64,000 nucleotides of DNA, taken from NCBI GenBank assembly GCA_027574665.1, contig CM050653.1, positions 42,792,118 through 42,856,117 of the forward strand. The letters are read 5' to 3'. The notes beneath the pieces are model-generated. The model saw only the letters and a list, made by a program, of their open reading frames with translations. It had not been told where the DNA came from and did no database searches. Origin of the DNA: Rhynochetos jubatus. Its lineage: Eukaryota > Chordata > Aves > Eurypygiformes > Rhynochetidae. Below, piece by piece: positions 14,701 to 27,238 of this stretch. The position numbers were made by a program, and so were the translations under genes. Each line of letters opens with the position of its first letter. The first letter of the stretch is position 1.

Positions 14701-16072
14701 AGGCAGTCTTGCCATTTTCCATACAGCTACTGTTACAGGCTCCCAAAACACGTGAGTTATTTACTCATTATTGGCTGCCCAGTCACAGGCACAGCGCTTT
14801 CCAAATAACATGAAGACACAAATCTCTCTCTACGGAACACAATCCAAAATAGGAAAGATCTTGTTGGAACAGTGGTAAGGGACACCAGATACAAGCAAAG
14901 GGCTCAAGCCAATTAGCAGTGATCACCCTCTTAAAATACTTTTGCTACTGTTGTCATGACACAGCAACTTTCCATTTTCCCATTGCCTTCGTATCACATC
15001 ACCGTTCCGTTCAGCTATTCCCCCCTTCCATCTGCTGGAAAGCCCAACTACAATTTTTCTAACAGCTCAGGCTTTCTTTTTATTTCTCATCCTGCTATAC
15101 ACAAAAATCCTACGGTAATAACATATCTTTTCCATGAAAGCCCACATATAATATCAGCTGGATGAGGACTTCAGAACTCCAGTACAAGGCAGTCAACTTG
15201 TGGCAATGGACTTAACTTGTGGCAAAGGACAGAAGAGTTTTATTATCTGATTATCTCTCTTTTGTATGAATAAGCCTCTGAACAAGAGGAAAGCCTCTCC
15301 TTTCTACCCATCAGGATTTGCTAGATAGCCATGGCACAAGCAGGTGCCATCCCACACTGGCTGATGAGTGAACTAACCATCCATGGCTAATGTGTTGGGC
15401 AGTGCTCAGCATATTCACAGGGAATTGTCTCGTGATAAAAGATAATGGGCCTCACTGTCTGAAATATGACCATTTTCTCAGTAGTGCTAGAAAAATGTGC
15501 TGCAAAATAACTCAGTAAACAGACTGACCTATTCTCCTGGGCAAGATGCTGAGAAAGTGGGTTAAACACCGTGGCTTGTCAGATGTGTTAATCGATACGC
15601 TGTATTCTCAGCCCTGATCCTAAGAAGAATATGCAGAGCAAATGTCACTTTTACAGCCACTAATTGAACATGACTATGGCTGATAGCACTTTCCTACCTT
15701 CTCTGCCTACTCTCAAAGACTATGTCCCATTTGTTTATTGGAAATGTTCTTGCTTCCTCGAAGATTCACCAGGGGCTGCATCTCTCTGCCAACAGGGCCT
15801 TGTACGTGAAGTTATTATTCTGCCTTTGCATCTCACACTTGCCTGATCCAGCCGATTTGAATCATCATGCTCATGCAGCATTTCTGCCAGCAGAGGAGGG
15901 AGTGCAAATCATACCTAACTTTGCATTTGGTTATGTCACCCCTCAGACTCATCAAAGCAACACCAGGGAGGTCTACATTCAAACTGCGTGACCTTAGGTA
16001 ACTTTTAGTTCAGCATATGCTTTCAAAGCAACAAACAACCCTGAGTAAACTGTTGAACAAGTACTGTTCACC
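11791..16072. other. Unique non-coding sequence
   Basis: No gene can be supported. Homopolymer A runs occur at 11916-11928 and 13866-13879. Open frames on both strands at 13.5-14.8 kb overlap each other and show no domain. Nothing else was recognised. Confidence 0.5.
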
Positions 16073-16092
16073 GGGCGGGGGTGGGGGGGTGG
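16073..16092 (+). other. G-quadruplex-forming motif
   Basis: The plus strand reads GGG, C, five G, T, seven G, T, GG. It satisfies the G3+N1-7 rule four times with single-base loops when the seven-G run is split. Short loops predict a stable parallel quadruplex. It stands alone in AT-rich sequence, with no CpG island or promoter elements seen beside it. Confidence 0.75.
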
Positions 16093-16938
16093 ACAGTAGG
16101 AAGGAGACAAAAAGCAGTGATTGAAGTGAAACATCCCTTCACAAGGCCCCATAACATGAGATGAGGCTTTTCTGCACATTGGGTTATCCCTTCCACATAC
16201 TGTTGTACATGGACCTACCCAGAACCAAGCTCGTGCATTGAGACACCACTCAGCTCTCAGTACATCAGAGCCACAGAAGCTAGTTCTAACAGAAGCTAGG
16301 CTAAAATGTAACTTTCTAGTTTAAGTATATTTCTAGAAGCAAAAGATAAAATTTGCTTCTAACTGCAGACAGCTTTTTTTTCCTAGCCTGACAGAAATTG
16401 TCTGACAATTATTCCTGTGAGGTTTTGTACTGCAAGTAGCCCCAGAAACACCACATTTCAGCAAGATGGCTGCCACCAGCAATAGGTCTGTAATGCCAAC
16501 TGCAATTAGAACCTTGAAAAATAGCATGCAGTATCTCATGGTTTATGAATAACGATGAGTACATTATTGCTCATAGACCCTTGAGCTCAGCACAAACCTC
16601 AGGTAATTTTTCATTATCCTGCTATCCTCTGCACCTTCAAATCAATCACAGTTCTGCCATGGACTTCTAAAAAGGCAGGGTAAGATATCTCAGGACATGC
16701 AAAACCCCATCTGCTCTGAATACACAAGGAAAGCAGAGCTCATGCTGTAGCAGCAGCACTATCATAAAGCAATGCAATCTATACAGCCCAGCTAAAATAC
16801 ACCCACTGTTGAATGATTTATAACAAAGCATTCTCCATGGCACAGTTGGAAGAAATTAATTCTGGAAGGTAAGACACAGATTCTAAGAAGCTGGTTTTCT
16901 GTTAAAAAATTAAAAGGCTATAATTCCTCACTTCTTAT
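16093..16938. other. Unique non-coding sequence
   Basis: Nothing recognisable was seen. There is no gene, RNA gene or repeat that can be supported. Confidence 0.5.
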
Positions 16939-17046
16939 TAAAAATAAAACAAAAGAAAAAAACCCACAACAACAACAACAAAAAAAACACCAAACCCCAA
17001 CACACAAAAAAAACCCCACAAAAAAACCCCACCACAAAACCAAAAC
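16939..17046. repeat. A/C-only low-complexity tract
   Basis: Over roughly 108 bases the plus strand is almost entirely A and C, including an (AAC)n stretch and several CCCC blocks separated by A runs. The minus strand is therefore T-rich with three GGGG tracts. A minus-strand open frame of 74 codons across this tract is low-complexity noise. Confidence 0.85.
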
Positions 17047-17937
17047 ATTTGGGCAGGAGATCCAAAGTTTCCCTTATGCACAAGCAAAGCCAGCCATGGC
17101 CTTGCACATCTTCAGGCTGTATGAAGCAGCCAAAGAGAAGTGCTAGTAACACACAGCCAGATCCTTTTTACCAGCTGGTAGCTGAGACCTGTCTCACTAA
17201 GCAAGTCAAGATCCCTGTTACTACTATGGGAAACTAATAGGAGTTACATATATGCATATAGAGGGACTAATTCAACATACATATTCTTCCCAGTATGTTT
17301 TAGAACAGTGCGTTTCTCTGTCCATACTTATACTCAGAGGGATGGCTTCAGGCCCTGCTAAGGCTATGCCGTAGCATCAGGGGCTCAATAGCAGTGTGGT
17401 GAGAACAGTGTGGTGCAGGACACCTAGCTGAATGGTTGAGCACCTTCTGCCCATCTTCCGGGGGATTCCCACAGGCACACTCACAGTGTCCTGGAAGAGA
17501 TGCCACAGAGCTGGGAGTATGTTACCCTGGCAGCAATAGGTGAAATGCTGACTCCCCTTCATGATGTTGCATTCCTTAATTTCCCTGTAGCCTGAGTTTT
17601 GATGGGTGACTTTTCCAGGTCACAACAAGCATCAAATGCCACCTGTCTCTAAAACAGCCTCCGAAGACAGTTTAATGTACATAGGTAAAAGCAATAGAAT
17701 GACGTAACCCCCTCAGTACGCTCTTTGGCCACCAGCTTTTAACTACTGCCACCCTACCATGCTGCTTGTACACACAGCCCTTGAGCCTCCAGCCCTGGCT
17801 CAGGGGTGACCACAGCTCTCCCTGTGACTGACTCTTGGCTGCCACCTCCACCTCTCGGTCCTCACCCACACACAGATGTTACCGCTTGCATGCCTCAGGC
17901 AACCGTTCCTCCCTTCTTTCTGCTCAGGGGATTAGGA
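17047..17937. other. Unique non-coding sequence
   Basis: No supportable gene. The stretch is slightly more GC-rich than its neighbours near 17.75-17.9 kb but carries no recognised element. Confidence 0.5.
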
Positions 17938-17997
17938 AATCATAGAATAGTTAGGGTTGGAAGGGACCTTAAAGATCACCCAGTTAGTACCCAACTA
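17938..17997 (-). mobile_element. CR1 LINE, 3'-end stub (minus strand)
   Basis: The plus strand reads 'atcatagaatag', then 'ttagggttggaagggacctt', then 'aaagatcaccca'. This is the reverse complement of the canonical CR1 3' end, so the element runs on the minus strand with its 3' terminus at the left. Only about 45-60 bp of CR1 remain before the sequence turns into an inverted repeat. CR1 elements are usually 5'-truncated by incomplete target-primed reverse transcription, and this one is extremely short. Confidence 0.85.
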
Positions 17998-18023
17998 GAA
18001 ATCTAGGTGGGTACTAACCTGGG
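17979..18023. repeat. Near-perfect 45-nt inverted repeat (hairpin)
   Basis: The left arm at 17979-17998 (CCCAGTTAGTACCCAACTAG) pairs with the right arm at 18003-18023 across a four-base AAAT loop. The only defects are one bulged base and one mismatch. The left arm overlaps the truncated 5' end of the minus-strand CR1 stub. This suggests a snap-back or template-switching event at integration or repair, rather than a regulatory hairpin. Confidence 0.9.
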
Positions 18024-21000
18024 AGGCAGCACAGCGCCCCATGAAGAGCCAACAGTGCATGACAGTCCACTGTGCTGTGTCCCAGCTGTGTACTCCGTGA
18101 CCCCGGCTCTGAAACAACACAGACGGTGTCGAGCCCAGTGCCCCTGGTATCTGGCTTGGTTCCATACAAGTGAATGATTAACCACTACTCAAAGAACCCC
18201 ACATGAACCATATGAAGTGTTATAGCTCTGTATTTTTGGAAAAGGGAGTTTTCACATTTGCATTTGTACATTTTATTGCAAAGCCTCAGTTCACCACTTC
18301 AAGTTGAAGTTATGGGCAGAGATACACTGTGTAGGACCACACAACATGGATATTTGGGGATTTCGTTTGCTTGGGCACTATGAGATGACATTTCAGTGAA
18401 TGTAGTGCATAGCAGGTAATACTGCTGGTCTTTCCACCCACGACATGTTTGGCTCCAGCAGCAGCAAAATGTACTCAGGCTGCTGGCCAGCTGTAATAAG
18501 ATGGATCTGAATCTCAGGAAGAACAAAGTGGTCTCTGAAAGTCTCCTCTGTCTGAGACGTCTAGATCTGGTAACTATTACAGCTAGCAGAACTGGAATAC
18601 AGAAGGCATTTGTGGGACTAAAAGGCTGTTGGGTTAATGGCTTCAGAGGAACGGTTTAACAGAGGGTGAAGTTTAACAGTCATTGTTTGGGTCTATTAAA
18701 GGAAGGAAGGTCTGGGACTAGTTGTCTAAAGAAATAACATCCCTCAGGGACTGAGATGCTTCTCCTGCTGCTTACAGAGACCCGATAGAGACTGCAGCAT
18801 GGATAGAGGTACAAACCCTGTTCTGGGTGTCTGGCTAGAGGAGGAAGAAAAGGCCATGGAGCAGAGCGAGAGAGCAGGTCAGGATGCCAGGGGTTTTTTT
18901 GCAGCTGAATTACCAGGGGTTTGAGATATTGTCAAACCCTTATAGCGGGGGGAGTAGTGTCTGGCCCCTAATTCAACATTACTCCGGTCTATTACAGGTT
19001 GGACTGAGGCCACTAACTTATTTCACATGACCAACATAAAGTGGACATCACATGTAGTTATGTGAGTAATATGATGGCTAGCAGGAACCTAAAGGTAAAA
19101 GGTTTGGTGATATTTAATTTTCTCTCTGAGTTCCTGGAAAGATAAAATGAAATAGGAATCCAACATCTGAATGAAAGAAATCCAGGAGGTATTTATAGAT
19201 TTTTTTGGTAGGCAAATGCCATTACTGAAACAGATTCTCAAATACATGAAATGCTCTTAGGGCTCTCCCTATTCCCCCAAGACTGTCTATTCATTGGTGT
19301 ACGCCTGTGTGTGCTTACCATGTTAAAACCACCCCAGCAGTGTGTCGTTAAGCTATGGAAAATGTAAGTGTATGGGAAACATGCAGTTCTGCCTCATTAT
19401 CTGTACCTAACTACAGGATCATGGGCTCAGAAACAGAGAGCAACTTCTGCATCAGTACAAGTAGCCTACAGCATTCTTTTCCTCAGTAATTTTGCCATGC
19501 AGCATATAGTTTTGTTGACATGGTTACTGTAACACTATGAAGTAGCCCAGTTGCTCTCCTCCATATTTCTGCACAGAATTCATGAATGAGCAAGGGAGCA
19601 TGGATGAGAGGCAATCTCTTTGGCAATGCCCTCGTTAAGCTGCTGGCAAATTGCCTTGCTCAGGATTAGGAACAGCAGCTGAAAACAACCGAACACCAAG
19701 TCTCCATCATGCCTCAGGACTGCAGTTCTGTTGCTAGGGTGCCTGCTTGCAAAGTGTCATGGTTGAATAAAGTAGGTCAAGAAAATTACCATTATAATGG
19801 AACTCTCTTTGCTGTTCTCCAGACTGCCCCCCACGTGGCCCTGCACCAATGTAGGACCTTCCTCATTGTTTGATCTTGCCCTCCTGTATGATGGCCCATC
19901 TGCACAGAAATGGCAAGAAACTCTATTCCAGCCTGGCCTTCAGCCTGGTGAGAAAGACTCACAGCTTTTTTTTTTTTTTTTAAAAAAAATAAAAGGGAGC
20001 TGTTAGGTGGAAGCCCCCAGGCTGAGGAGAGCCCACACTTCCCAGGTGAGCCCTGCAGGCTATTGCTGCCTCTTCACCTTCCATCAGACAGCTGCTGTCT
20101 TGTATAGACTCAGTACTGAAAGGATGGATTTAAGAATGGATGTATTTAATGTGAAGCCCTGATTTAGATGCCCATTAAGATATATACCTGTCTTGCTGTT
20201 TCTCTTCGGCTGAACAAACATCTCCTTCTTCACTCCCTGGGAGCATTGCATATTTTCTGTGGAGGTGCCTGGTTTTGTTACACCATCCGCCAGAAAGACA
20301 GGAACATATTTCTGCAAGAATATACTCATTTAATGAGTCAACATTAAGCATCTAACCTAGGAGACCCTAGATGCCTCATATCTGCCCTATTATAACCCTA
20401 CTGGTACAAACTTGCTTTACGACTTATGTCAATTTGTGTAGGGGCTGTCTTATGAATCAGGATTCAGGACAAGACAGTGTACTCAAAAAGTACCTACCAA
20501 GAAGAGTCTCTGAAAGGCCTTGTTAGCCAGGAATAGGACAGTTCCTCCTCTGCTCCCTCCTGGGAGTAGACTTGTTAGCTAACCTATATCATCCCTGTGG
20601 TGTTATCTCAGTAGTCTAGATGGTAACAAATATTTTGGAGAGCAATGTGTAGAGTGGTGACCAGGTTTGATTAATTTCTGCTCTTCCTATTTTGAGAACA
20701 AAGATATGTTCTCTCTGCTCCAGCACTACTACTCAGGAAGACTAAGTTCAGGTTGTTTAGTCCATGGCACAACCAGCTCTTAACCCTACCTTCCTAGCCA
20801 GCTGTGACTGAGCACTGCTAAGAAAATGATCCAATCCATGACATTAAGAAAGAAATTGCTCCTGTCCCCATTCTGTCATCAAAATGAAAATATTAGTAGC
20901 TACTTAAGTAATAACTAAGAATTAGATAATGTTTGTACAGTGCTTACCTACCAAGAGGAACTAGGAAATGTTAAAGGTTTTTAAAAAATACTAAATTGGA

Positions 21001-23673
21001 AAATTGCATGAAAATTAATGCCTATGAAAACAGCCTTTTATGCTGTACAAAGACTTTTCATTCTTCAGCAATGTTGCTGTTATTGAGCTTTTCCGTTTCC
21101 TTCATAAATGCCAACACTGATGAGAAGGCTATTTACTATGAGTGCTGGTGGTACATAATCTCTGTCTTTATCTCAGAAATGTCTTGGCAGGAGGGAGACG
21201 CAGTCATATGCCCTCTGATAATAGCAAAGCCCAAAGTGAGGAATATAATTACATGTGTATTTTTGTCATCCTTTTGCCGGAGGGCATAGACAATATTTTG
21301 GATCTAGTGCTCTTTTCATGTCAAAGAGAAACAGATGATGCTAGTCAAGTACTTTCTTTGGTGCCCTCCTCTTTATTTACAAAGACTGCATGGGGATTGT
21401 TATCTCCATGAAAGCAGCAGAAGCAAAACAAAATCAATCACCATGTTCAGAAATCTCTAAGTCTGCCTTCCCAAAGGGTTTCGTGCTAAATATCACTGTT
21501 TCCATTTCCTCTGATGGAGATTCTCACCATTTTGTTTTCCTTATCTGTTGCGTTTTTCTCCTCACACAACCATTTTGGAGAACAATTCCCAAAACTTTGC
21601 CTTAGCTAGCTGCCTCAGACGTGCAGTTCCATTGCTGCCAGGATGCCTGGTAAGCAGTGGTTTACTGGGACATCTTATTGTGACATAAAGGTCTGCTTAA
21701 CTCTTCCATCTGATTAGCTCAAAACCCCAAGGTATGTTACAGCTGTTCCCTATAAGCAGGTACATAAGTCTAACCACAGACTTGGTTCACAGCAACCGTA
21801 ATAAGCTTTCAGCATAAAAGGTGAACTCCAGGAAAGAAAAAGGCTATGAGTTTCAAAGTACCAACTTTACAGCTAGAACAAGAGTCAGATGGCATCTGTT
21901 GTGCTCTGTGACTTTGTCATCTTGTTTTATTTCATCTCACAGCAGTTGCAATTGTCCTTTGATTCTGACAGGGTATTGTGCTATTTTTCCATTAATTCTA
22001 TTTGGATTTATATAACAGGTTTCATTGGACCAGATTTCTTATGTATGTTAACGTGTTCCCTGGTCCTGCTGTTATTTATGTATTTCTTTCTTAGGTTTTT
22101 TAAGTATCTGACAAGAGGACTCCAGGTACTGCTAACTGTATTTTAAGATACTTCTTTGACAGAAATGCCAGTTCTAATTAGATCAAAAAACACAACAGTG
22201 AAATCAACCTTTTACATGTTCCCCATTTCAACCCTGTCCAGTGATGTTCTCCCCACGAACTATGCCCCTGTGCTCCTCTCCTGAGGATGAGAACAATTTC
22301 TTTAAGACCTGCAGGAAAACACCACTCTTTCATGTTTCAAAATGCTCCACCACAGGTACTGTTGCTGGCTACAGCTGTTGCAATGGCAAGGACGGCAGGA
22401 GAATATAGAGGGTGCAGTTGTAATGTGTAATTTCCTTTGGCACCCTACGCTTTCTTTCTATTCTTTTCAAAACTAAGGCGTTTAACACAACACATCCACT
22501 TTGTACAATGCTGGCAAAAAATCTCTGTATTCGACAGCTATTACTGGTCTTCAGTTTTGATCCAGATTTGGGGGGCAGAAGAGAGTGGTGCTACACTAAT
22601 AGGTGATTTTAGTAATGAAATTCAACTACCAAAAAATGTCATCACTAGTGATAGAAAGCAGCACTTCCCACTGGCCCCAGTCATTCTGCTTCATCACAGC
22701 TGCCAGTGCAAAATAATCTTCAGAAACACTAGTGAAAGCAGGGATTTAAGGGGTCACATATAGTGCTTATAGCCACAGACTTTCCACGGGAGACAAATCA
22801 GGCCAGGAGACTTGTCAGAGACTGGAGGTGGGACAGACCTTTGCTGCTCTATGTACACAGGAACTGTGGGATCAGGGTGCAAATTAGAACATCTTCAGGC
22901 AGGAAATCAAACCAGCCTTGAACAGCCTCTACATATAAACACCTTCTTAGCATTAGAAAGGGCATGACTAAGACCAACATCCATAAAGAGGAGAGCCTCT
23001 CGGCTGGGTCAAAGTCCTGCCTGGCACATCTGGTGTTTCATCGGAGAAGCAACTCTAATCCACTAACTCTGAACTCATCACGTGCAAGGGTTGCCATGGG
23101 GACATGCTGAGATTGTGCCATTTTAACATTTCCAGATTCCTCAATAAAGTGACTATGTAGTCTTCTAGGCAATAAATATACATATAAAAATGCGTATATA
23201 AAAACCAACCCATCAAGCAACTTCAAAGCTGAAATATACCCCCATTGTGGCAGACTTAAATATTAGCTGTTATTTGCACAGTAGCTGTGGGAGCATTCAC
23301 TGTCCCCAGACTCCTTTCTGCCATGAATGCAAAAAGGAAAAACATTTGGGTGAATGGCTCATAAACACAGCTCTCTTTCACAGTGGGCCAAGACAGGGAA
23401 GGAGGGAGCTGTGTAATGTTTAAGAGAAGCTTCTGAACGTCACCTGTAAAGCTCTACTGTGCTTTACTTATGACATCTTTTCAGCAGACTCACATTCTGT
23501 ATTCTATAGTAAGACAACAGAACTGATGTAAAGAGGTGTAATCTAACCATCATGCTGAACAGGTGGGAGGAAGGGGAGACAAACCTGAGCGCTTACCCAG
23601 AAATGCTTGTGGCTTCTCAGTATTCAGCCTTTTTTCCTTGTCAGGCTTTATCTGGGAGAGAATTTACTGAAGG
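18024..23673. other. Unique non-coding sequence
   Basis: No supportable gene. A T16 run (19966-19981) followed immediately by A8 lies at 19.97 kb. Open frames at 21.0-22.1 kb on the plus strand are hydrophobic and AT-rich but have no start context, domain or splice structure that would distinguish them from chance. Confidence 0.5.
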
Positions 23674-23702
23674 AATAAATAAATAAATAAATAAATAAAT
23701 AA
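23674..23702. repeat. (AAAT)n microsatellite
   Basis: About seven AAAT units without interruption. Reading it in reverse gives a repetitive Leu-Phe-Ile-Tyr run inside minus-strand open frames, which are therefore artefacts. Confidence 0.95.
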
Positions 23703-24635
23703 CTGAAAGGGATGTAGGAAATGAGGGAGAAGAGAGAGAAAGATGGCAAGAGGCAAGGAAAAGGGAGAAGAGTGCTGCAGTTAACGTTTGGTGATGCAGC
23801 ATATGATCCATGTCCTGTGGCAGGAACTGGGCTGAGTGACAGTACAGCAAGTGGCTCTCCCTCGGCACCCGTATCGCTGCTAAATATGACTGTCAGGGCT
23901 TCAGGTATAAAGAACAGAGGAGTCTTCTGGGGAAAATTAATACCACTGGAGTCAGTGAAATGTCTCCAGGGATACTGTAAGGCAAGCTGGTGCCTGATGA
24001 GGATGTCATAGCTAAGTGGAAAACGGTCTGTGTCGATCCTCAATCCCAGAAACAGAAGGTGTTTTTACACAGCAGGCTGTGCTGTGGCACAGAGCTAGCA
24101 CAAGCCCAAATCTTCATGGCAGCTTTCAGCTCCCTGTAACTGCCCTCCAGCACAAAGTCTTGGACACTCCATGTTGTCCTAGCCTTGAAGCATGGGTGGC
24201 AGCATCTTGAGAACATCTCTGATGTGAAATGTTATGCATGTCTTCCCTCCCACTGCTATCCAGTGCCCTCTGGCTGCACCGGAGATGCCCACTCTGAGTT
24301 GTGCACAGAGGCAGCTCTCCTGGCAGCAGAAGCTGGTGTTAACCTGCCTTTAAGTCAGGAGGTCAAGGCAGGGTGACTTGAAGAAATACTTTCTGACTGT
24401 CCTTCTTCCCAAGGGATGGTTCTGAGAATGAAATTGGGAAAAGCCTCCAAGCCAGAAGGAAGCAAGCTATATAATATGCTACTTCATGCACCGTGCTTAT
24501 CAGCACTCTGATAATGTAATCCTGTAGATTCACTTCAATTTTTAATATGTAGATATTTTTAAACAGGTATTTAAGTTGTTAAGGTGAGCCTGAGTCAGGT
24601 GAATAAATATTTGCCATGTTTTTGATGGCTGATGT
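23703..24635. other. Unique non-coding sequence
   Basis: Purine-rich over its first 70 bases (AG-rich, not a clean repeat), then ordinary unique sequence. No gene is supported. Confidence 0.5.
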
Positions 24636-25350
24636 GATTAGAATACAAAATGATCTTGATAAATTGGAGAAACTACCTGGAAAAAAACCAAGATAGTTCT
24701 CAGTGGGAATGACTGCAGGGTACACCCAGTCACAGTGAACTAGGCAAATGAGTATACACTGAGCTGGATGGCAAATTCTAGAATAACATCCAATAATTAC
24801 AGTGGAGGACAATGTTTGCATGAGTTAACACTATTGGGAAGGGAAAACATCACCCAGGATTATAAAAAGAGAAGTAAATCCTGAAAGACACTCTACTGGT
24901 AAGACCTCAGCTGGAGTAGTATGTCCAGTTTTGGGCAAAACACTTCAAGAATGATCTGGAGCAGCTGGAGAGTACATAAAAGAATACCAAAATATCAGAA
25001 GTCTAAGAAACATCACCAGTGAATATTGAATGAGCTAATCTGTGCTTATCCCAAAGGGAGCCTTAGAATACATACAAGGCAATTGCAACGGGGAAAGGAA
25101 CCTCTTGTTATTGCCTGTTTAGATAAGACATAATAGGCCTAAATTGCAACAAAGAAGATTCACAGGCAAAATTAGGAACTGTTCTATGTTACTAAGGATA
25201 ATGGAGCACAGGAATGAGACATGATGGATCTCCCTCCCTGGAGCCTCTGACTAGGAATTATGGAGTCTTTTCGAGGGTGGGATAGGCAGGGAAGACATGT
25301 AAATAGGTCTGATATGCTTTCTAAGCCTAGATAATACAGATCAGTGTGTT
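24636..25350 (+). mobile_element. Ancient CR1-like LINE, 3' half, heavily decayed
   Basis: Several blocks follow the order of the 3' part of amniote CR1-type LINEs on the plus strand. 'cttgataaattggagaaa' lies at about 24655. A block resembling the 'taagacctcagctggagta' and 'gtgtccagttttgggca' words lies at 24900-24940, with 'cacttcaag...ctggag' following it. Then come 'ggcctaaattgcaacaaaga' at about 25136 and 'gcctagataatac' at about 25325. Intervening sequence is scrambled by indels and no reading frame survives. It is far more diverged than the other CR1 copies in the window, so it is from a much older subfamily. It belongs to the non-LTR class and would have encoded a reverse transcriptase, of which nothing intact is left here. 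Confidence 0.7.
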
Positions 25351-27214
25351 TTATGGAACAATAATTCTCTCTAAAAGGTCTTCATTTTGTCTTATGCAGA
25401 AATATGACACAGAAAAAATGAAGAAAACCAGAGACTAAAGAGGTTTTCAGCTCAAGTGTAGGTTGGTGGCTATAGGTGTTATATGAAGACAAAAGAGGAG
25501 CAATTATCGCTAGCTGAGTCTTGCCACTCTCTAGGGGAACCATGTAACAGTGCAATTATGGCAAGGAGTGAAATACTAGCATGACCTGAACAGGCTCATT
25601 ATCAATGAAATCTCAAAATGGCAACACCAATTAATAAAAGGCACCATGCAGTATGAAATTCTAGCATGAACTTAAGCTACCTAGATGGGGGAATAAAAAG
25701 TAAGTAGGGTTCTTTGATTCACTTTATCTGAGGAACCAACATAATCTTTCGAAATATGATAAAGCAAAGACTACTATTTGAAAGAATTTTTACTGTCTTG
25801 TGTGTGTTTTATTTTTCTTAAAACATTGGTTTGTTCAGGTAATAAAGTAATTCAACAGATGATGTTTTATCAAAGCAACTCCCTTATCAATCAGAATTAA
25901 TCCCCCACATCTGGGATTTGTAGCTAAGCTGTACAGGGAGGTAATGCGATATGGCAATAAGAAAACACACCAGCTGGAGCTAAAAATACAATAAGACACC
26001 CTTGAATGTTAGCACTTAGATGAACAAATTACCCTTTTAATGAAGTGAGAGGAATATATTTGACTATCAAACATAATAGTGAGTATTTAGTACTAAAGAA
26101 AAACTAGATGTAACTAATAATTAACATTTTTTTCTCCATGAGCTCTAGTACTACATAGGTAGCAAGGATAAAAGTCGGTACAGTGAAAGGTTCCCACTAG
26201 CTCCAGTGCCAAACAGCATCAAAGGCCAGATTAGTAAAACAACAGTAATTCTTGCTAGATATAGTGGCTTGGATCAAGACTCCAGCATGCCAAACTGAGT
26301 TTCTGGTTTAGAGATTGTGAATCAAGGAATGACAGTACCAGCAGTGTCCATAATGCCTCGCTGAACTTTCCAGGGTTTACAAGTCAGCTTGATCTACTAG
26401 GGAAAATACATCATGGCTCTATCCACTAAAACTAAAGCATCAGTGTACGGTTCACTACCCTCCCAGCTACCTTAGCAAGGGAAAGTAGCTGCATCCATAT
26501 GCCCTTTCGGTGTTTTCCTATAGCGTATCATATTAGACCACATAAGCCCCAAACAACATATTTACTTAACAACAATTTGCTTAAGGCTGAAGCACCGTGC
26601 TGATGGCAGAAGGGCTGCACTGCTGTGAACTCCACCCGTGTTCACAACATGCACTGCTCCTGAACACAGGAGTTCGCTACACAGGGCAGCACACTCAGGT
26701 TAGGCATCGTTTGGGCTCTGAGCCCTGCAGACCCGATATTCCTGTTTCTTCAGTGACCCACTTTGTGCAGCAGCTTTAGCAAGTGAAGGCCAGACAGCTG
26801 CGGTGCCGCCAGCTCTCACGACACATCGCACGTTTATAGTCACCAAGCTGCTGGAAATTGATTCTGGTTTCCTCTTTTTAACGTAAAATGCAATTTATCT
26901 CTCAGAGGAGGAGATTTGTGAAAGAGAAGAAAACAGTTCCGAAATTAACTTTGGTCACAGAAAGCAAAATTTTAATTCATAGTTCAAAGCTACCTATTAA
27001 TGAATTGTACCCAGAGTAGGAAGAGCACGCAGCTGTCTGAAAGGAGGACAGAATTCATGTAAAATGTTTCCAGGTAAGCTAGCCAAATTCATCATAATTA
27101 CCTTTGAGAGAGCAGACCAAACTATATAATTTGGGGACAGCATCCTACAACTATTGTGTGAGTAATCAGATAAATATTGTGGGCCTGGACAGAAGCTCAC
27201 TTTTCATAAGCGCC
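25351..27214. other. Unique non-coding sequence
   Basis: No supportable gene or recognised repeat. Confidence 0.5.
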
Positions 27215-27238
27215 ATAAATAAATAAATAAATAAAAAA
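27215..27238. repeat. (AAAT)n microsatellite
   Basis: Five AAAT units followed by a short A run. Confidence 0.9.

Noticed and set aside
17979..18023. Hairpin as a microRNA precursor
   Set aside because: The stem of about 20 bp with a 4-nt loop is too short for a normal pre-miRNA, and it overlaps a CR1 end.
23641..24043. Two minus-strand frames of 75 and 131 codons
   Set aside because: Both run into the (AAAT)n repeat, producing a Leu-Phe-Ile-Tyr repeat, and overlap each other in different frames.
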